64,000 nt of DNA from an uncultured Flavobacteriales bacterium (GTDB lineage Bacteria; Bacteroidota; Bacteroidia; Flavobacteriales_E; Vicingaceae), in the NCBI GenBank assembly GCA_905479325.1, contig CAJQLW010000035.1:33459-97458 (forward strand), written 5' to 3'. Positions 55,498-64,000 of the stretch are shown here, piece after piece (the first letter of the stretch is position 1; every line of letters starts with the position of its first letter). Both the position numbers and the translations under genes were made by a program. The notes below the pieces were generated by a model. That model was not told the DNA's origin, did no database searches, and was given only the letters and a program-made list of their open reading frames with translations.

Positions 55498-56277
55498 ATG
55501 AGCGAATCAACAGGTTTATTAAAATCACACATCGTGAAGAAGTATTGGATGGCTTTCACAGGCTTATTCCTCTGTCTGTTTTTAACAGGCCACCTTGCAG
55601 GTAATTTGCAGTTATTTATAACAGGCTATGCAGGGCAGTTGCAGTTTAATCAATACGCAGTATTCATGACAACGAACCCTGCTGTCAAGCTGTTATCTTA
55701 TGTAACTTACATTAGCATTTTATTTCACGCCATTGATGGTATTGTTATTTCTATGGCAAATAGAAAAGCGAGACCTCAAGGATATGCCTATAGCAAGCCA
55801 GAAAAAAACTCCATGTGGTCTTCAAGAAATATGGGCGTGTTGGGTACAATTATTCTAGTGTACATTGTGGTTCACATGCAAAATTTCTGGTATGAATATA
55901 AGTTTGGAACTACCCCTTATATGATGAACGAAGATGGAACTGCCCCTCTATTGAAAGATGGAACAGCTATACCAAACGGAGAAATTGTTGACGGAATGAT
56001 TATGCAAGCTGGAGAAAATTTAGGACCTGCAATGGGAGACCTGTACACTATCGTGATGGAGGGCTTCGCAAATCCAATTCTCGTAGTTTTTTATGTATTA
56101 GCAATGGCAGCAATGGGATTTCATCTGATTCATGGTTTCCAAAGTGCATTTCAATCAATTGGCTTAAGAAACAAAAAGTACTCACCTGTAATTACAAAAG
56201 CGGGCTACGCTTTCGCAATTCTAGTGCCTTTGCTTTTCGCTATAATTCCAGTTTATCTATTTATTATGGCGGCTTAA
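55498..56277 (+). CDS. sdhC: Succinate dehydrogenase cytochrome b558 subunit
   Basis: This single membrane anchor of complex II in the Bacillus/Bacteroidota style has 259 residues, five membrane helices and no separate SdhD. Heme-ligand histidines are in [32 protein letters not shown] and [13 protein letters not shown]. It carries electrons between the flavoprotein-iron-sulfur part and menaquinone. A loop of about 55 residues (roughly 130-185) holds a negatively charged segment. First gene of sdhCAB. Confidence 0.93.
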   Translation: MSESTGLLKSHIVKKYWMAFTGLFLCLFLTGHLAGNLQLFITGYAGQLQFNQYAVFMTTNPAVKLLSYVTYISILFHAIDGIVISMANRKARPQGYAYSKPEKNSMWSSRNMGVLGTIILVYIVVHMQNFWYEYKFGTTPYMMNEDGTAPLLKDGTAIPNGEIVDGMIMQAGENLGPAMGDLYTIVMEGFANPILVVFYVLAMAAMGFHLIHGFQSAFQSIGLRNKKYSPVITKAGYAFAILVPLLFAIIPVYLFIMAA

Positions 56278-56299
56278 GCCCCTTCAAATTCAAGAAGAA

Positions 56300-58306
56300 A
56301 TGAGTTTAGATTCTAAAATACCCGAAGGTCCATTAAAAGATAAATGGACAAATTATAAAAACAACATTAACTTAGTTAACCCTGCGAACAAACGTAACAT
56401 AGATGTTATCGTTGTTGGTACAGGATTAGCCGGCGGTTCCGCTGCTGCAACTCTAGCTGAGTTAGGATATAACGTAAAAGCATTTTGCTACCAAGATTCT
56501 CCAAGAAGAGCACATTCAATTGCTGCACAAGGCGGAATTAACGCGGCAAAAAACTATCAAGGAGATGGTGACTCAACGTATCGATTATTTTATGATACCA
56601 TTAAAGGTGGTGACTATAGATCGAGAGAAGCAAATGTGTACAGATTAGCTGAAGTTTCAACTAATATTATTGACCAATGTGTTGCACAAGGAGTTCCTTT
56701 TGCAAGAGATTATGGTGGGTTACTTGACAACCGTTCGTTTGGAGGGGTTTTAGTTTCGAGAACATTTTACGCCAAAGGTCAAACAGGTCAGCAATTGTTA
56801 TTGGGAGCTTATTCTGCCATGAACAGACAAATTGCAAAAGGAAAAATTCAAATGTACAACCGTCACGAAATGGTAGATGTAGTAATTGTGGATGGGAAAG
56901 CGAGAGGTATTATTGCAAGAAACTTGGTGACAGGAGAAATTGAAAGACATTCTGCTCACGCCGTTGTTTTAGGAACAGGTGGATACGGAAACGTATTCTT
57001 CCTTTCAACCAATGCAATGGGATCAAATGTAACTGCAGCTTGGAAAGCGCATAAAAAAGGAGCATTTTTCGCAAACCCTTGTTACACTCAGATTCATCCA
57101 ACTTGTATCCCCGTTCACGGAACACAGCAATCAAAACTTACGTTGATGTCTGAGTCATTAAGAAATGACGGGCGAATTTGGGTTCCAAAGAATTTAAAAG
57201 ATGCCGAGGCAGTTCGAAATGGTTCGCTAAAACCAACAGACATTAAAGAGGAAGATAGAGACTATTATTTGGAAAGAAGATACCCTTCATTTGGTAACTT
57301 GGTTCCTAGGGATGTTGCCTCAAGAGCAGCGAAAGAAAGATGCGACGCAGGATATGGTGTTGTGGCAAATGATACCAACGAAGGTGTATTCTTAGATTTT
57401 GCTGCGGCAATTCAACGTTACGGGAAAGAAGAAGCCTTAGTGAAAGGAATTTCAAATCCATCTAAAGAAGAAATAACTTCACTTGGAGAAAAAGTAATTG
57501 AAACAAAGTATGGTAACTTGTTTGACATGTACAAGCAAATTACCAATGACAATCCCTACAAAACTCCAATGAGAATTTATCCAGCCGTGCATTACACAAT
57601 GGGTGGCCTTTGGGTAGATTACAATTTAATGACCAATGTTGAGGGTATGTACGCGATTGGCGAGGCAAACTTCTCTGACCATGGAGCAAACAGACTTGGG
57701 GCTTCTGCCCTAATGCAAGGCTTAGCTGATGGTTACTTTGTTTTGCCGTATACAATTGGAGATTACTTAGCAAATGATATTCGAACTGGAAAAATCTCGA
57801 CCGATTTACCGGAATTTGAAGCCGCAGAGAAAAAAGCAAAAGATGAAATCAACAAGTTAATTAACAACAACGGTACTAAGCCAGTTGATTATTTCCATAA
57901 AAAATTGGGCTTAATCATGTGGAACAAAGTTGGTATGGCTAGAACAACAGAAGGATTAAACGAGGCCATTTCAGAAATTGCAGCTTTAAGAGAGGAGTTT
58001 TACAAAGAAGTTAGAGTTCCAGGTGAAGCAGATGAACTAAACCAAGAATTGGAAAAGGCAGGTAGAGTTGCAGACTTTTTAGAGCTAGGAGAGTTGTTTG
58101 CTAGAGATGCTCTTGAAAGAGAAGAGTCTTGTGGTGGTCACTTCCGTGAAGAATATAAAACAGAAGAAGGCGAAGCATTGAGAAGAGATGATGAGTTTGC
58201 TTATGTTTCCGCTTGGGAATACACAGGAAAACCTTCTGAAGCAATTCTTCATAAAGATAAATTAGAATTTGAAAACGTAGAGTTAAAAACTCGTTCATAT
58301 AAATAA
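56300..58306 (+). CDS. sdhA: Succinate dehydrogenase/fumarate reductase flavoprotein subunit
   Basis: SdhA oxidises succinate to fumarate (or runs in reverse) with covalently bound FAD. The 668-residue protein has the FAD-binding [19 protein letters not shown], the flavin-linking His in [17 protein letters not shown] near residue 72, the substrate-site HPTCIPVHG, and the catalytic Arg region [14 protein letters not shown]. It begins 22 bases after sdhC, and sdhB follows 5 bases later. It acts on the inner face of the membrane in the TCA cycle and respiration. Confidence 0.97.
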   Translation: MSLDSKIPEGPLKDKWTNYKNNINLVNPANKRNIDVIVVGTGLAGGSAAATLAELGYNVKAFCYQDSPRRAHSIAAQGGINAAKNYQGDGDSTYRLFYDTIKGGDYRSREANVYRLAEVSTNIIDQCVAQGVPFARDYGGLLDNRSFGGVLVSRTFYAKGQTGQQLLLGAYSAMNRQIAKGKIQMYNRHEMVDVVIVDGKARGIIARNLVTGEIERHSAHAVVLGTGGYGNVFFLSTNAMGSNVTAAWKAHKKGAFFANPCYTQIHPTCIPVHGTQQSKLTLMSESLRNDGRIWVPKNLKDAEAVRNGSLKPTDIKEEDRDYYLERRYPSFGNLVPRDVASRAAKERCDAGYGVVANDTNEGVFLDFAAAIQRYGKEEALVKGISNPSKEEITSLGEKVIETKYGNLFDMYKQITNDNPYKTPMRIYPAVHYTMGGLWVDYNLMTNVEGMYAIGEANFSDHGANRLGASALMQGLADGYFVLPYTIGDYLANDIRTGKISTDLPEFEAAEKKAKDEINKLINNNGTKPVDYFHKKLGLIMWNKVGMARTTEGLNEAISEIAALREEFYKEVRVPGEADELNQELEKAGRVADFLELGELFARDALEREESCGGHFREEYKTEEGEALRRDDEFAYVSAWEYTGKPSEAILHKDKLEFENVELKTRSYK

Positions 58307-58311
58307 CAGAT

Positions 58312-59076
58312 ATGTCAGCAGCAAAAAAATTAAACTTAACACTAAAAGTTTGGCGCCAAAAAAACGGCAATGCTAAAGGTAACTTAGAGACTTATCCGTT
58401 GAATGATATTTCTCCTGACAGTTCGTTTCTAGAAATGTTAGACATTTTAAACAACGAACTTATCAATAAAGGTGAGAGCCCAGTTGTCTTCGATCATGAT
58501 TGTAGAGAAGGTATTTGTGGATCTTGCTCACTATATATTAATGGAGAGCCTCACGGTCCTGCAAGATTGGTAACAACTTGCCAACTACACATGCGCTCTT
58601 TTAAAGACGGAGAAACAATATACATTGAACCATTTAGAGCGAAAGCGTTTCCAGTTATCAAGGATTTAATGGTAGACCGAAGTGCATTTGATCGTATTCA
58701 GCATGCAGGAGGCTATATTTCTGTTAATACCTCAGGAAATACGCAGGATGCCAACGCGATTCCAATTGAAAAGGAAAATGCTGATGAAGCATTTTATTCT
58801 GCAGCGTGTATAGGATGTGGAGCGTGTGTTGCGGCTTGTAAAAATGCGTCTGCTTCTTTATTTGTTGCGGCTAAGGTTTCTCAATATACATTATTACCAC
58901 AAGGCCAGGTTGAAGCAAAAGACAGAGTACTAAACATGGTAAAACAAGCAGAAAAAGAAGGTTTTGGCCCATGTTCTAATACAGGAGCATGTGAAGTAGA
59001 GTGCCCGAAAGGAATTTCTATCGAAAACATTGCACGAATGAACAGAGAATACTTATCTGCAACCATCAGCAAGTAA
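58312..59076 (+). CDS. sdhB: Succinate dehydrogenase/fumarate reductase iron-sulfur subunit
   Basis: SdhB wires electrons from FAD to the membrane subunit through three clusters. In the 254-residue protein the 2Fe-2S cysteines lie in [15 protein letters not shown] (near residues 63-75), and the other two clusters use [15 protein letters not shown] and [16 protein letters not shown]. The spacing of both C-terminal sets is complete. It closes the sdh genes; the aminotransferase gene begins 6 bases after it and is likely to share the transcript. Confidence 0.97.
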   Translation: MSAAKKLNLTLKVWRQKNGNAKGNLETYPLNDISPDSSFLEMLDILNNELINKGESPVVFDHDCREGICGSCSLYINGEPHGPARLVTTCQLHMRSFKDGETIYIEPFRAKAFPVIKDLMVDRSAFDRIQHAGGYISVNTSGNTQDANAIPIEKENADEAFYSAACIGCGACVAACKNASASLFVAAKVSQYTLLPQGQVEAKDRVLNMVKQAEKEGFGPCSNTGACEVECPKGISIENIARMNREYLSATISK

Positions 59077-59082
59077 AACAGA

Positions 59083-60240
59083 ATGCCAAAATTTAGTGCG
59101 AGCATAAAGAGTAAGCTTCCTAAAGTTGGTACAACTATATTTTCAAAAATGTCGGCCTTGGCCGCAACAGAAAAAGCCCTGAACTTGTCTCAGGGCTTTC
59201 CTGATTTTGATTGTTCGCCAGCTTTGACTTCGTTAGGGACAAAAGCAATGAATTCTGGCATGAACCAATATGCTCCGATGCCAGGCCTAATCAGTTTGCG
59301 TGAGCAAATTGCGCAAAAAACAGAGGAACTTTACACGGGTGTGTATCACCCAGAAACTGAAATAACAATAACCGCAGGTGCAACTCAAGCCATATTTACA
59401 GCCATATTAGCAACGGTAGCTGAAAATGATGAAGTAGTAATTTTCACTCCAGCTTATGATTGTTATGAACCAGCGATTGATTTGGTGGGTGCTAAGGCAA
59501 TTCACATTGAGCTGCAAGGGCCTGAGTACAGAATAGATTGGGAGCAAGTAAAAAAGGTAATTTCTCAACGTACGAGAATGATCATTATCAACACTCCTCA
59601 CAACCCCACCGGAACAATTATGTCTGCCCAAGACATGCAAAAGCTTGAGAAGTTACTTCACAACACCGACATCTTAGTTTTAAGCGACGAAGTTTACGAG
59701 CACATAATTTTCGATGGATATGACCACCAAAGCGTAGCACGCTTCCCGAAATTAGCGGAAAGAAGCTTTATTGTATCCTCTTTTGGAAAGACCTATCATA
59801 CTACAGGTTGGAAAATTGGTTATTGCCTTGCTCCTGCTGAATTGATGAAAGAATTTAGGAAAGCGCATCAATACAATGTATTTTCAGTTCACACTCCTTC
59901 TCAACAAGCATACTCTGAATATTTGGCAACCTCAAATGACCATTTGGAATTGAAAGAATTCTATCAACACAAGCGTGATTTATTTAGAGATTCTATCAAA
60001 AGTTCACGTTTTCAATTGGGTGAAACAGCAGGTAGTTATTTTCAATTGCTCGATTATTCGAAAATTTCTGAAGAAGACGATATTACCTTCGCAGAACGTT
60101 TGACAAAAGAGTTTAAAATTGCTTCCATTCCTACCTCTGTATTTTACAGCAGAAAGGTGGATGAAAAAGTGCTCAGGTTTTGTTTTGCCAAGAAAGATGA
60201 GACGCTTTTGCAAGCGGCCGAGATTATAAACAGCATATAG
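59083..60240 (+). CDS. Class I/II aminotransferase, methionine/glutamine transaminase type
   Basis: This 385-residue fold-type I PLP enzyme has LNLSQGFPDFDCSP near the start, the PLP Asp-x-x-Tyr region in LVLSDEVYEHIIFDG, the Schiff-base Lys in SSFGKTYHTTGWKIGY near residue 236, and a carboxylate-binding Arg in VLRFCFAKKDE. It most resembles YbdL/kynurenine aminotransferase enzymes that act on methionine, glutamine and aromatic amino acids. An omega-amidase gene lies just downstream, the usual partner when glutamine is the amino donor. A kynurenine-aminotransferase role is possible given kynU/kmo elsewhere in the window. Confidence 0.88.
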   Translation: MPKFSASIKSKLPKVGTTIFSKMSALAATEKALNLSQGFPDFDCSPALTSLGTKAMNSGMNQYAPMPGLISLREQIAQKTEELYTGVYHPETEITITAGATQAIFTAILATVAENDEVVIFTPAYDCYEPAIDLVGAKAIHIELQGPEYRIDWEQVKKVISQRTRMIIINTPHNPTGTIMSAQDMQKLEKLLHNTDILVLSDEVYEHIIFDGYDHQSVARFPKLAERSFIVSSFGKTYHTTGWKIGYCLAPAELMKEFRKAHQYNVFSVHTPSQQAYSEYLATSNDHLELKEFYQHKRDLFRDSIKSSRFQLGETAGSYFQLLDYSKISEEDDITFAERLTKEFKIASIPTSVFYSRKVDEKVLRFCFAKKDETLLQAAEIINSI

Positions 60241-60254
60241 GATTTCCACCTATT

Positions 60255-60279
60255 CTATCAAAATTCATATATTTGATAG
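60255..60279 (+). promoter_or_regulatory. Inverted repeat and -7-like box before the lipoprotein gene
   Basis: CTATCAAA (60255-60262) and TTTGATAG (60272-60279) are a perfect 8-bp inverted repeat ending one base before the GTG start. TATATTTG (60268-60275), an exact TAnnTTTG box, sits inside the right arm. It could be an operator over a promoter or a hairpin that hides the start; a promoter here would give an almost leaderless message. Confidence 0.4.
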
Positions 60280-60280
60280 C

Positions 60281-60823
60281 GTGAAATTGTTCTGTTCAAT
60301 TTTCTCTCTACCAATAGTGTTATTCTGTGGGTCGTGCACTCGCTTTCACAATCTTGATTATCCCAATGTAAACTTGACCGAACTAGAACTATTGCGTTTA
60401 AATGGATCCTATTTCGAAACAATCAAGAACCCTATTTCGAAAAACTTAGAAGACTTTTTTTGGCTAGGTAATAGAACAAACCACTCAAAGTTACATGTTG
60501 GAGATACCGTTAATTATCAACTTCAATTTATCGAAAATAAATCACTAGTTATCAAATCTTTTCATAACAACAAGTTATGCCAAGAAGACACCTTGATTGG
60601 TATCATTGAACAGCAATATTTATACCTTCAACAACGTAAAAGATGGGATTATTCTGAAGGTTATGTACTCTTCTCAACTGAAACACAACAAATTCGTATC
60701 GGACTAAAAAGCAAGGGAGACTTGCACATAGACAATTGGAATCGATGGGTACTGAAATTAATTTATGTACCCATTTTCATGGAAAAGGAACACTATCAAC
60801 AAACAGTATATAAAAAAGCATGA
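60281..60823 (+). CDS. Lipoprotein of unknown function
   Basis: This 180-residue protein starts with GTG. The signal peptide KLFCSIFSLPIVLFCGSC ends in a lipobox-like CGSC with the lipidated Cys at residue 19, which supports this start. The rest is beta-rich (VGDTVNYQLQFIENKSLVIKS, YVLFSTETQQIRIGL) with no recognised motif. Its TGA overlaps the ATG of the omega-amidase gene (ATGA), so the two are translationally coupled, an odd pairing of a surface or periplasmic lipoprotein with a cytoplasmic enzyme. Confidence 0.7.
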   Translation: MKLFCSIFSLPIVLFCGSCTRFHNLDYPNVNLTELELLRLNGSYFETIKNPISKNLEDFFWLGNRTNHSKLHVGDTVNYQLQFIENKSLVIKSFHNNKLCQEDTLIGIIEQQYLYLQQRKRWDYSEGYVLFSTETQQIRIGLKSKGDLHIDNWNRWVLKLIYVPIFMEKEHYQQTVYKKA

Positions 60824-61599
60824 ATGATTTAAAAATTACCATCATCCAAGCAGATCTTATTTGGGAAAATGCCAAAGCTAACCTCGAAGCATTTACTACA
60901 ACAATCCATTCTATTGAAGCTACGGACCTAATCATTCTACCTGAAACTTTCAGCACGGGTTTTAGCATGAACTCTGCCGCGTTAGCTGAACCAATGGGCA
61001 GTTTAACAATGAGCTGGATGGCGGATATGGCAAAACAGTCAAATGCCGTTATTGCAGGAAGTTTAATCCTAAAAGAAGACGGCAACATCTATAACCGCTT
61101 CATTTGGATGCGCCCTGATGGCACTTTTGAAAAATACGACAAGCGCCACTTGTTCACCATGGGAAACGAGCACAACCATTACACCAAAGGACAAGAAAAC
61201 TTAATTGTAGAACTGAAAGGTTGGAACATTTGTCCACAAATTTGTTACGATTTGCGTTTCCCAGTTTGGAGTAGAAATAATAGTAAAAATTCTTACGACC
61301 TTTTAATTTACGTTGCAAATTGGCCTCAAGTAAGAATTGCAGCTTGGGAGAAACTATTGTATGCTCGTGCCATTGAAAACCAATGCTACGTGGCAGCAGT
61401 AAACAGAATAGGAATTGACGGTGAAGGAGTGAATTGTATAGGAAACTCTATGCTTATCGACCCAAAGGGAGAGCCACTTTGGAAGGCTGCAAATCAAGAA
61501 GAAGAGACTAAAACAACTCAACTTTCTTTGAAAGATCTAAATGATTTTAGAAAGAAGTTCCCAGTTTTAGAGGATGCCGATGAGTTTGAGCTGAAATAA
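60820..61599 (+). CDS. Omega-amidase, nitrilase superfamily
   Basis: This 259-residue carbon-nitrogen hydrolase has the catalytic triad visible: Glu in LPETFSTGF (near residue 47), Lys in YDKRHLF (near 108) and Cys in ICYDLRFPVW (near 142). The sequence pattern is that of YafV/Nit2 omega-amidases, which hydrolyse alpha-ketoglutaramate, the product of glutamine transamination, to 2-oxoglutarate and ammonia. The aminotransferase gene upstream supports this. Its stop is one base from the end of the convergent pth gene. Confidence 0.88.
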   Translation: MNDLKITIIQADLIWENAKANLEAFTTTIHSIEATDLIILPETFSTGFSMNSAALAEPMGSLTMSWMADMAKQSNAVIAGSLILKEDGNIYNRFIWMRPDGTFEKYDKRHLFTMGNEHNHYTKGQENLIVELKGWNICPQICYDLRFPVWSRNNSKNSYDLLIYVANWPQVRIAAWEKLLYARAIENQCYVAAVNRIGIDGEGVNCIGNSMLIDPKGEPLWKAANQEEETKTTQLSLKDLNDFRKKFPVLEDADEFELK

Positions 61600-61600
61600 C

Positions 61601-62164
61601 TTACTTCCCATTAAAGTCACTCATTACCCTTCCCAACGTATTTACCGTAAATGCTTTAATAATCTGGCAACACTTGTCTAAGCGCTCTTCTAACTTGTCA
61701 TTTTCCTCTTCGTTCCATTCACCCAAAACATAATCAACCTGCTTGCCTTTAGCGAATTCATTTCCAACTCCAAAACGCAAACGAGCATAGTTTTGAGAAC
61801 CCAATACTTCATTAATACTTTTAAGTCCGTTATGGCCTCCATCACTGCCTTTTCCCTTTAACCTTAGCGCACCAAAAGGCAATGCCAAATCATCAGTTAC
61901 GATTAAGACTCGTTCTAAAGGAATTTTTTCAGCTTGCATCCAATACGCTACCGCTTTCCCACTTAAGTTCATATAAGTAGAAGGTTTTAGAAGAATAAGC
62001 TTACGACCTTTGTGCTTTACTTCAGCTGTATCTCCTAACCGGTTTGGGCTAAAAACAACATTGGATGCCTTAACTAGGGCATCCAATGTTTTAAATCCAA
62101 TATTGTGTCTTGTATTTTCGTACTCAGCACCAATGTTACCGAGTCCTACAATCAAATATTTCAT
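61601..62164 (-). CDS. pth: Peptidyl-tRNA hydrolase
   Basis: Pth frees tRNA from prematurely released peptidyl-tRNA. The 187-residue protein has the N-terminal [19 protein letters not shown] with the catalytic His, [15 protein letters not shown], and the [27 protein letters not shown] block (with the catalytic Asp), here cited in part. Last gene of prs-rplY-pth on the minus strand, 7 bases after rplY. Confidence 0.96.
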   Translation of the reverse strand: MKYLIVGLGNIGAEYENTRHNIGFKTLDALVKASNVVFSPNRLGDTAEVKHKGRKLILLKPSTYMNLSGKAVAYWMQAEKIPLERVLIVTDDLALPFGALRLKGKGSDGGHNGLKSINEVLGSQNYARLRFGVGNEFAKGKQVDYVLGEWNEEENDKLEERLDKCCQIIKAFTVNTLGRVMSDFNGK

Positions 62165-62171
62165 GTTTTAT

Positions 62172-62792
62172 TTATTCAGCAGCAGCTTCCTCAGTTGCAG
62201 CTTCTTCTCCTTCTTCTTCCTTATCGTCATCGCTAACCGCAACAGCCGTTCTAGAAGTTTTAACTGCAATAATTACTGCGTTTTCGTTATCTAAGCATTC
62301 TACATTTTCTAAGGATACATCCTTAACTTTAATAGAGCCGCCAATTTTTACATTTGTAATGTCAATTGTCACTACTTCTGGTAAATAAGCTGGTAACGCT
62401 CTCAACGTCATTTTTCTTAATTTCTCTCTACGTTTACCACCTGCGAGAACACCTTTTGAAGCTCCTGTAAAAGCAACTGGCACACCAATAGTTACCGGCT
62501 TGTCTTCAAACACTTCCATAAAGTCAATGTGAATTGGCTTATCTGTAACAGGGTGAAACTGTACGTCACTTATAACTGCTTTGATGGTTTTGTCACCAAA
62601 ATTTAAATCAATAAAGTATACTTCATGTGTTGTAATTAGCTTTGAAAAAGCAATTTCGTTAACATGAAAGTTAACATTTTCTTTACCACCATATAAAACG
62701 GCCGGTATTCTACCCTCCTTTCTTAGTGCATTAAGTGCAGATTTTTTACGCACTTCACTTCGGCTTGTAGCTTCTAGTTGAACAGATTTCAT
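62172..62792 (-). CDS. rplY: 50S ribosomal protein L25/general stress protein Ctc
   Basis: This 206-residue long form of L25 binds 5S rRNA. The N-terminal L25 domain has RSEVRKKSALNALRKEGRIPAVLYGG and SDVQFHPVTDKPIHIDFMEV, and a C-terminal TL5 domain (about residues 95-180) follows. The last 20 or so residues are almost all acidic or alanine (DDDKEEEGEEAATEE), an extension common in this phylum. It lies between prs and pth in the usual order. Confidence 0.96.
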   Translation of the reverse strand: MKSVQLEATSRSEVRKKSALNALRKEGRIPAVLYGGKENVNFHVNEIAFSKLITTHEVYFIDLNFGDKTIKAVISDVQFHPVTDKPIHIDFMEVFEDKPVTIGVPVAFTGASKGVLAGGKRREKLRKMTLRALPAYLPEVVTIDITNVKIGGSIKVKDVSLENVECLDNENAVIIAVKTSRTAVAVSDDDKEEEGEEAATEEAAAE

Positions 62793-62819
62793 AATATCTA
62801 TCTTTTAAGGTTAAATTAA

Positions 62820-63752
62820 TTAAAATATGAAGTATGAGCTTATTGACTCATAATTGTGTACTTTGTAAATTACTTTTGCAAACAAATCAGCAACAGAAAT
62901 AACTCGAATTTTGTCGCTTTTTTGTTTCAGTTGAATTGAATCGGTAACGAGTAACTCTGTTAATTTTGAGTTCTCAATTCGTTCATATGCTTTACCTGAT
63001 AGAATTGGGTGAGTGCAAATGGCTCTTACCGAATTTGCTCCCTTTTCCATCATAATGTCTGCTGCCTTGGTTAAGGTTCCTGCTGTATCAATCATGTCGT
63101 CAATAAGCATTACATCTTTACCTTCTACTTCACCGATCAAGAACATCTTATCAATGTTATTTGCTTTTTTACGTTGCTTGTAGCAAACTACCACTTCTGT
63201 CTCCAAATGCTTTGCGTAGGCATATGCTCTTTTAGATCCGCCCATATCTGGAGAAGCCATTACCAAGTTTGGCAAATTCAACTTTCTTAAGGCCTCAGAA
63301 AATACAGCTGAGGCATAAAGATGATCTACAGGAACTTCAAAAAAGCCTTGAATCTGATCTGCATGTAAATCCATGGTCATTACTCTAGAAACACCTGCTG
63401 CAGTTAGCATATTTGCCATCAACTTCGACCCGATAGGAACACGTGGAGCGTCTTTTCTGTCTTGTCGTGCGAAGCCGAAATAAGGTATAACGGCAATAAT
63501 TCTTCTTGCCGAAGCCCTTTTTGCAGCATCAATCATCAACAATAATTCGAAAATATTATCTGTTGGTGGATTCGTAGATTGAACGATGAATACATCGCAT
63601 CCCCTTACTGATTCCTCAAATGCAGGTTGAAACTCTCCATCTGAAAAACGGTTGATAGATGTTTTACCTAATTCAACGCCAAAGCTTTTTGCTATACTTT
63701 GTGCTAATTCATTGTTACTTGAACCTGAAAATATTTTTACTTGATTTGGCAT
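62820..63752 (-). CDS. prs: Ribose-phosphate pyrophosphokinase
   Basis: Prs makes PRPP from ribose-5-phosphate and ATP for nucleotide, His, Trp and NAD synthesis. The 310-residue enzyme has RFSDGEFQPAFEESVRG, the ATP-binding PYFGFARQDRKD, the flexible catalytic area VMTMDLHADQIQGFF, and the PRPP loop VMLIDDMIDTAGTLTKAA near residue 215. First gene of the prs-rplY-pth operon with its own promoter. It helps the NAD routes seen elsewhere in the window by supplying PRPP. Confidence 0.97.
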   Translation of the reverse strand: MPNQVKIFSGSSNNELAQSIAKSFGVELGKTSINRFSDGEFQPAFEESVRGCDVFIVQSTNPPTDNIFELLLMIDAAKRASARRIIAVIPYFGFARQDRKDAPRVPIGSKLMANMLTAAGVSRVMTMDLHADQIQGFFEVPVDHLYASAVFSEALRKLNLPNLVMASPDMGGSKRAYAYAKHLETEVVVCYKQRKKANNIDKMFLIGEVEGKDVMLIDDMIDTAGTLTKAADIMMEKGANSVRAICTHPILSGKAYERIENSKLTELLVTDSIQLKQKSDKIRVISVADLFAKVIYKVHNYESISSYFIF

Positions 63753-63777
63753 AATTTTCCTACCGTAAAAGGGGGTG

Positions 63778-63808
63778 CAAAAATATCAATTATTCTTAGC
63801 GCCCACAA
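63778..63808 (-). promoter_or_regulatory. Promoter of the prs-rplY-pth operon
   Basis: On the minus strand TTG (63808-63806) is followed after 20 bases by TATTTTTG (63785-63778), an exact TAnnTTTG box, 25 bases before the prs ATG. Confidence 0.55.
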
Positions 63809-63893
63809 GTGATTACTTAAATAATGAAACAATAAAAATAGAAACCATTTGTAAAAGTAAAAAAAATGGATAATTCCGTTGATCCAATTCAAT

Positions 63894-63985
63894 TATACAG
63901 GTGGCGGAATTGGTAGACGCGTCCCGATCCAATTGGGATGTCTTCGATCTAGATCTCAGAATTCCAACTAAACTCTTCGCTCGCC
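63894..63985 (+). tRNA. tRNA-Leu-like sequence, 3' third not recognisable (probable pseudo-tRNA)
   Basis: GTGGCGGAATTGGTAGACGC (63901-63920) is an exact-looking tRNA-Leu position 8-25 block with a GCG/CGC D-stem. A five-pair anticodon arm follows (TCCCG 63922-63926, loop ATCCAAT, TGGGA 63934-63938) and TGTCTTCG resembles the Leu variable arm. The loop would place CCA as anticodon, which is not a leucine anticodon. No T-arm (GGTTCGAATCC type) and no 3' strand complementary to the presumed acceptor ATACAGG are seen; the sequence ends CTCGCCTTTTTTT. It is therefore probably a truncated or diverged copy rather than a working tRNA. Confidence 0.4.
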
Positions 63986-64000
63986 TTTTTTTATAAATAA

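Noticed and set aside
62010..62388. Ser-rich plus-strand frames opposite rplY
   Set aside because: The serine run is the complement of the acidic Glu/Ala tail of L25.

Overview
The window is a compact, AT-rich piece of a Bacteroidota chromosome, most likely Flavobacteriales. Four things point there. Several genes have promoters of the Bacteroidota type (TTTG, about 20 bases, TAnnTTTG). Several exported proteins end in type IX secretion (T9SS) sorting domains, and there are PorV-like and TonB-dependent outer-membrane proteins. IspG is the long, inserted form, and SdhC is a single cytochrome b558-type subunit. Several signature gene orders also fit (bamA-ompH-ompH-murI and prs-rplY-pth). I see no phage, insertion sequence, CRISPR array or rRNA. 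Almost all of it reads as core genome with short intergenic gaps; no gene-free gap exceeds 300 bases.

Layout. 1-2.4 kb: the end of bamA, two Skp/OmpH chaperones and murI. 2.4-13.6 kb: translation and DNA maintenance genes (prfB, recQ, ligA, ruvC, greA) mixed with transporters, a glycosyltransferase and a HIT protein. 13.6-22.8 kb: a three-gene operon on the minus strand encoding a 1255-residue TonB-dependent receptor, a 1415-residue surface protein and a PorV-like barrel. 22.9-25.8 kb: a small basic exported protein, a Rieske-like lipoprotein that lacks the cluster histidines, ahcY and a phosphopantetheinyl transferase. 25.8-30.3 kb: a GGGP-synthase-like enzyme, pnuC, a NadR-type kinase, then a TPP riboswitch in front of a TonB-dependent receptor. 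30.3-41.8 kb: aminopeptidase P, a hydrolase, ispG, a lone solute-binding protein, a coiled-coil lipoprotein, an M20 amidohydrolase, a half-size TSUP transporter, a pseudo-peptidase/propeller/barrel fusion and a metallo-beta-lactamase-fold hydrolase. 41.8-45.2 kb: kynU-kmo with a barrel-like protein. 45.2-45.9 kb: an exported protein split by a frameshift in an eight-base homopolymer. 46-48.9 kb: gcvP. 49-55.3 kb: three tandem paralogous T9SS cargo proteins. 55.5-61.6 kb: sdhCAB, a methionine/glutamine-type aminotransferase, a lipoprotein and an omega-amidase. 61.6-63.8 kb: pth, rplY and prs. The right edge holds a tRNA-Leu-like sequence that looks truncated.

Functional links. NAD supply is represented twice: kynU/kmo of the tryptophan-to-quinolinate route, and pnuC plus a NadR-like kinase for nicotinamide riboside salvage. 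The aminotransferase and omega-amidase fit a glutamine-dependent transamination pair. The receptor, surface protein and PorV-like triad is the best candidate for a poorly described surface system. The split exported gene near 45.7 kb and the degenerate Rieske-like lipoprotein are the most unusual individual items.
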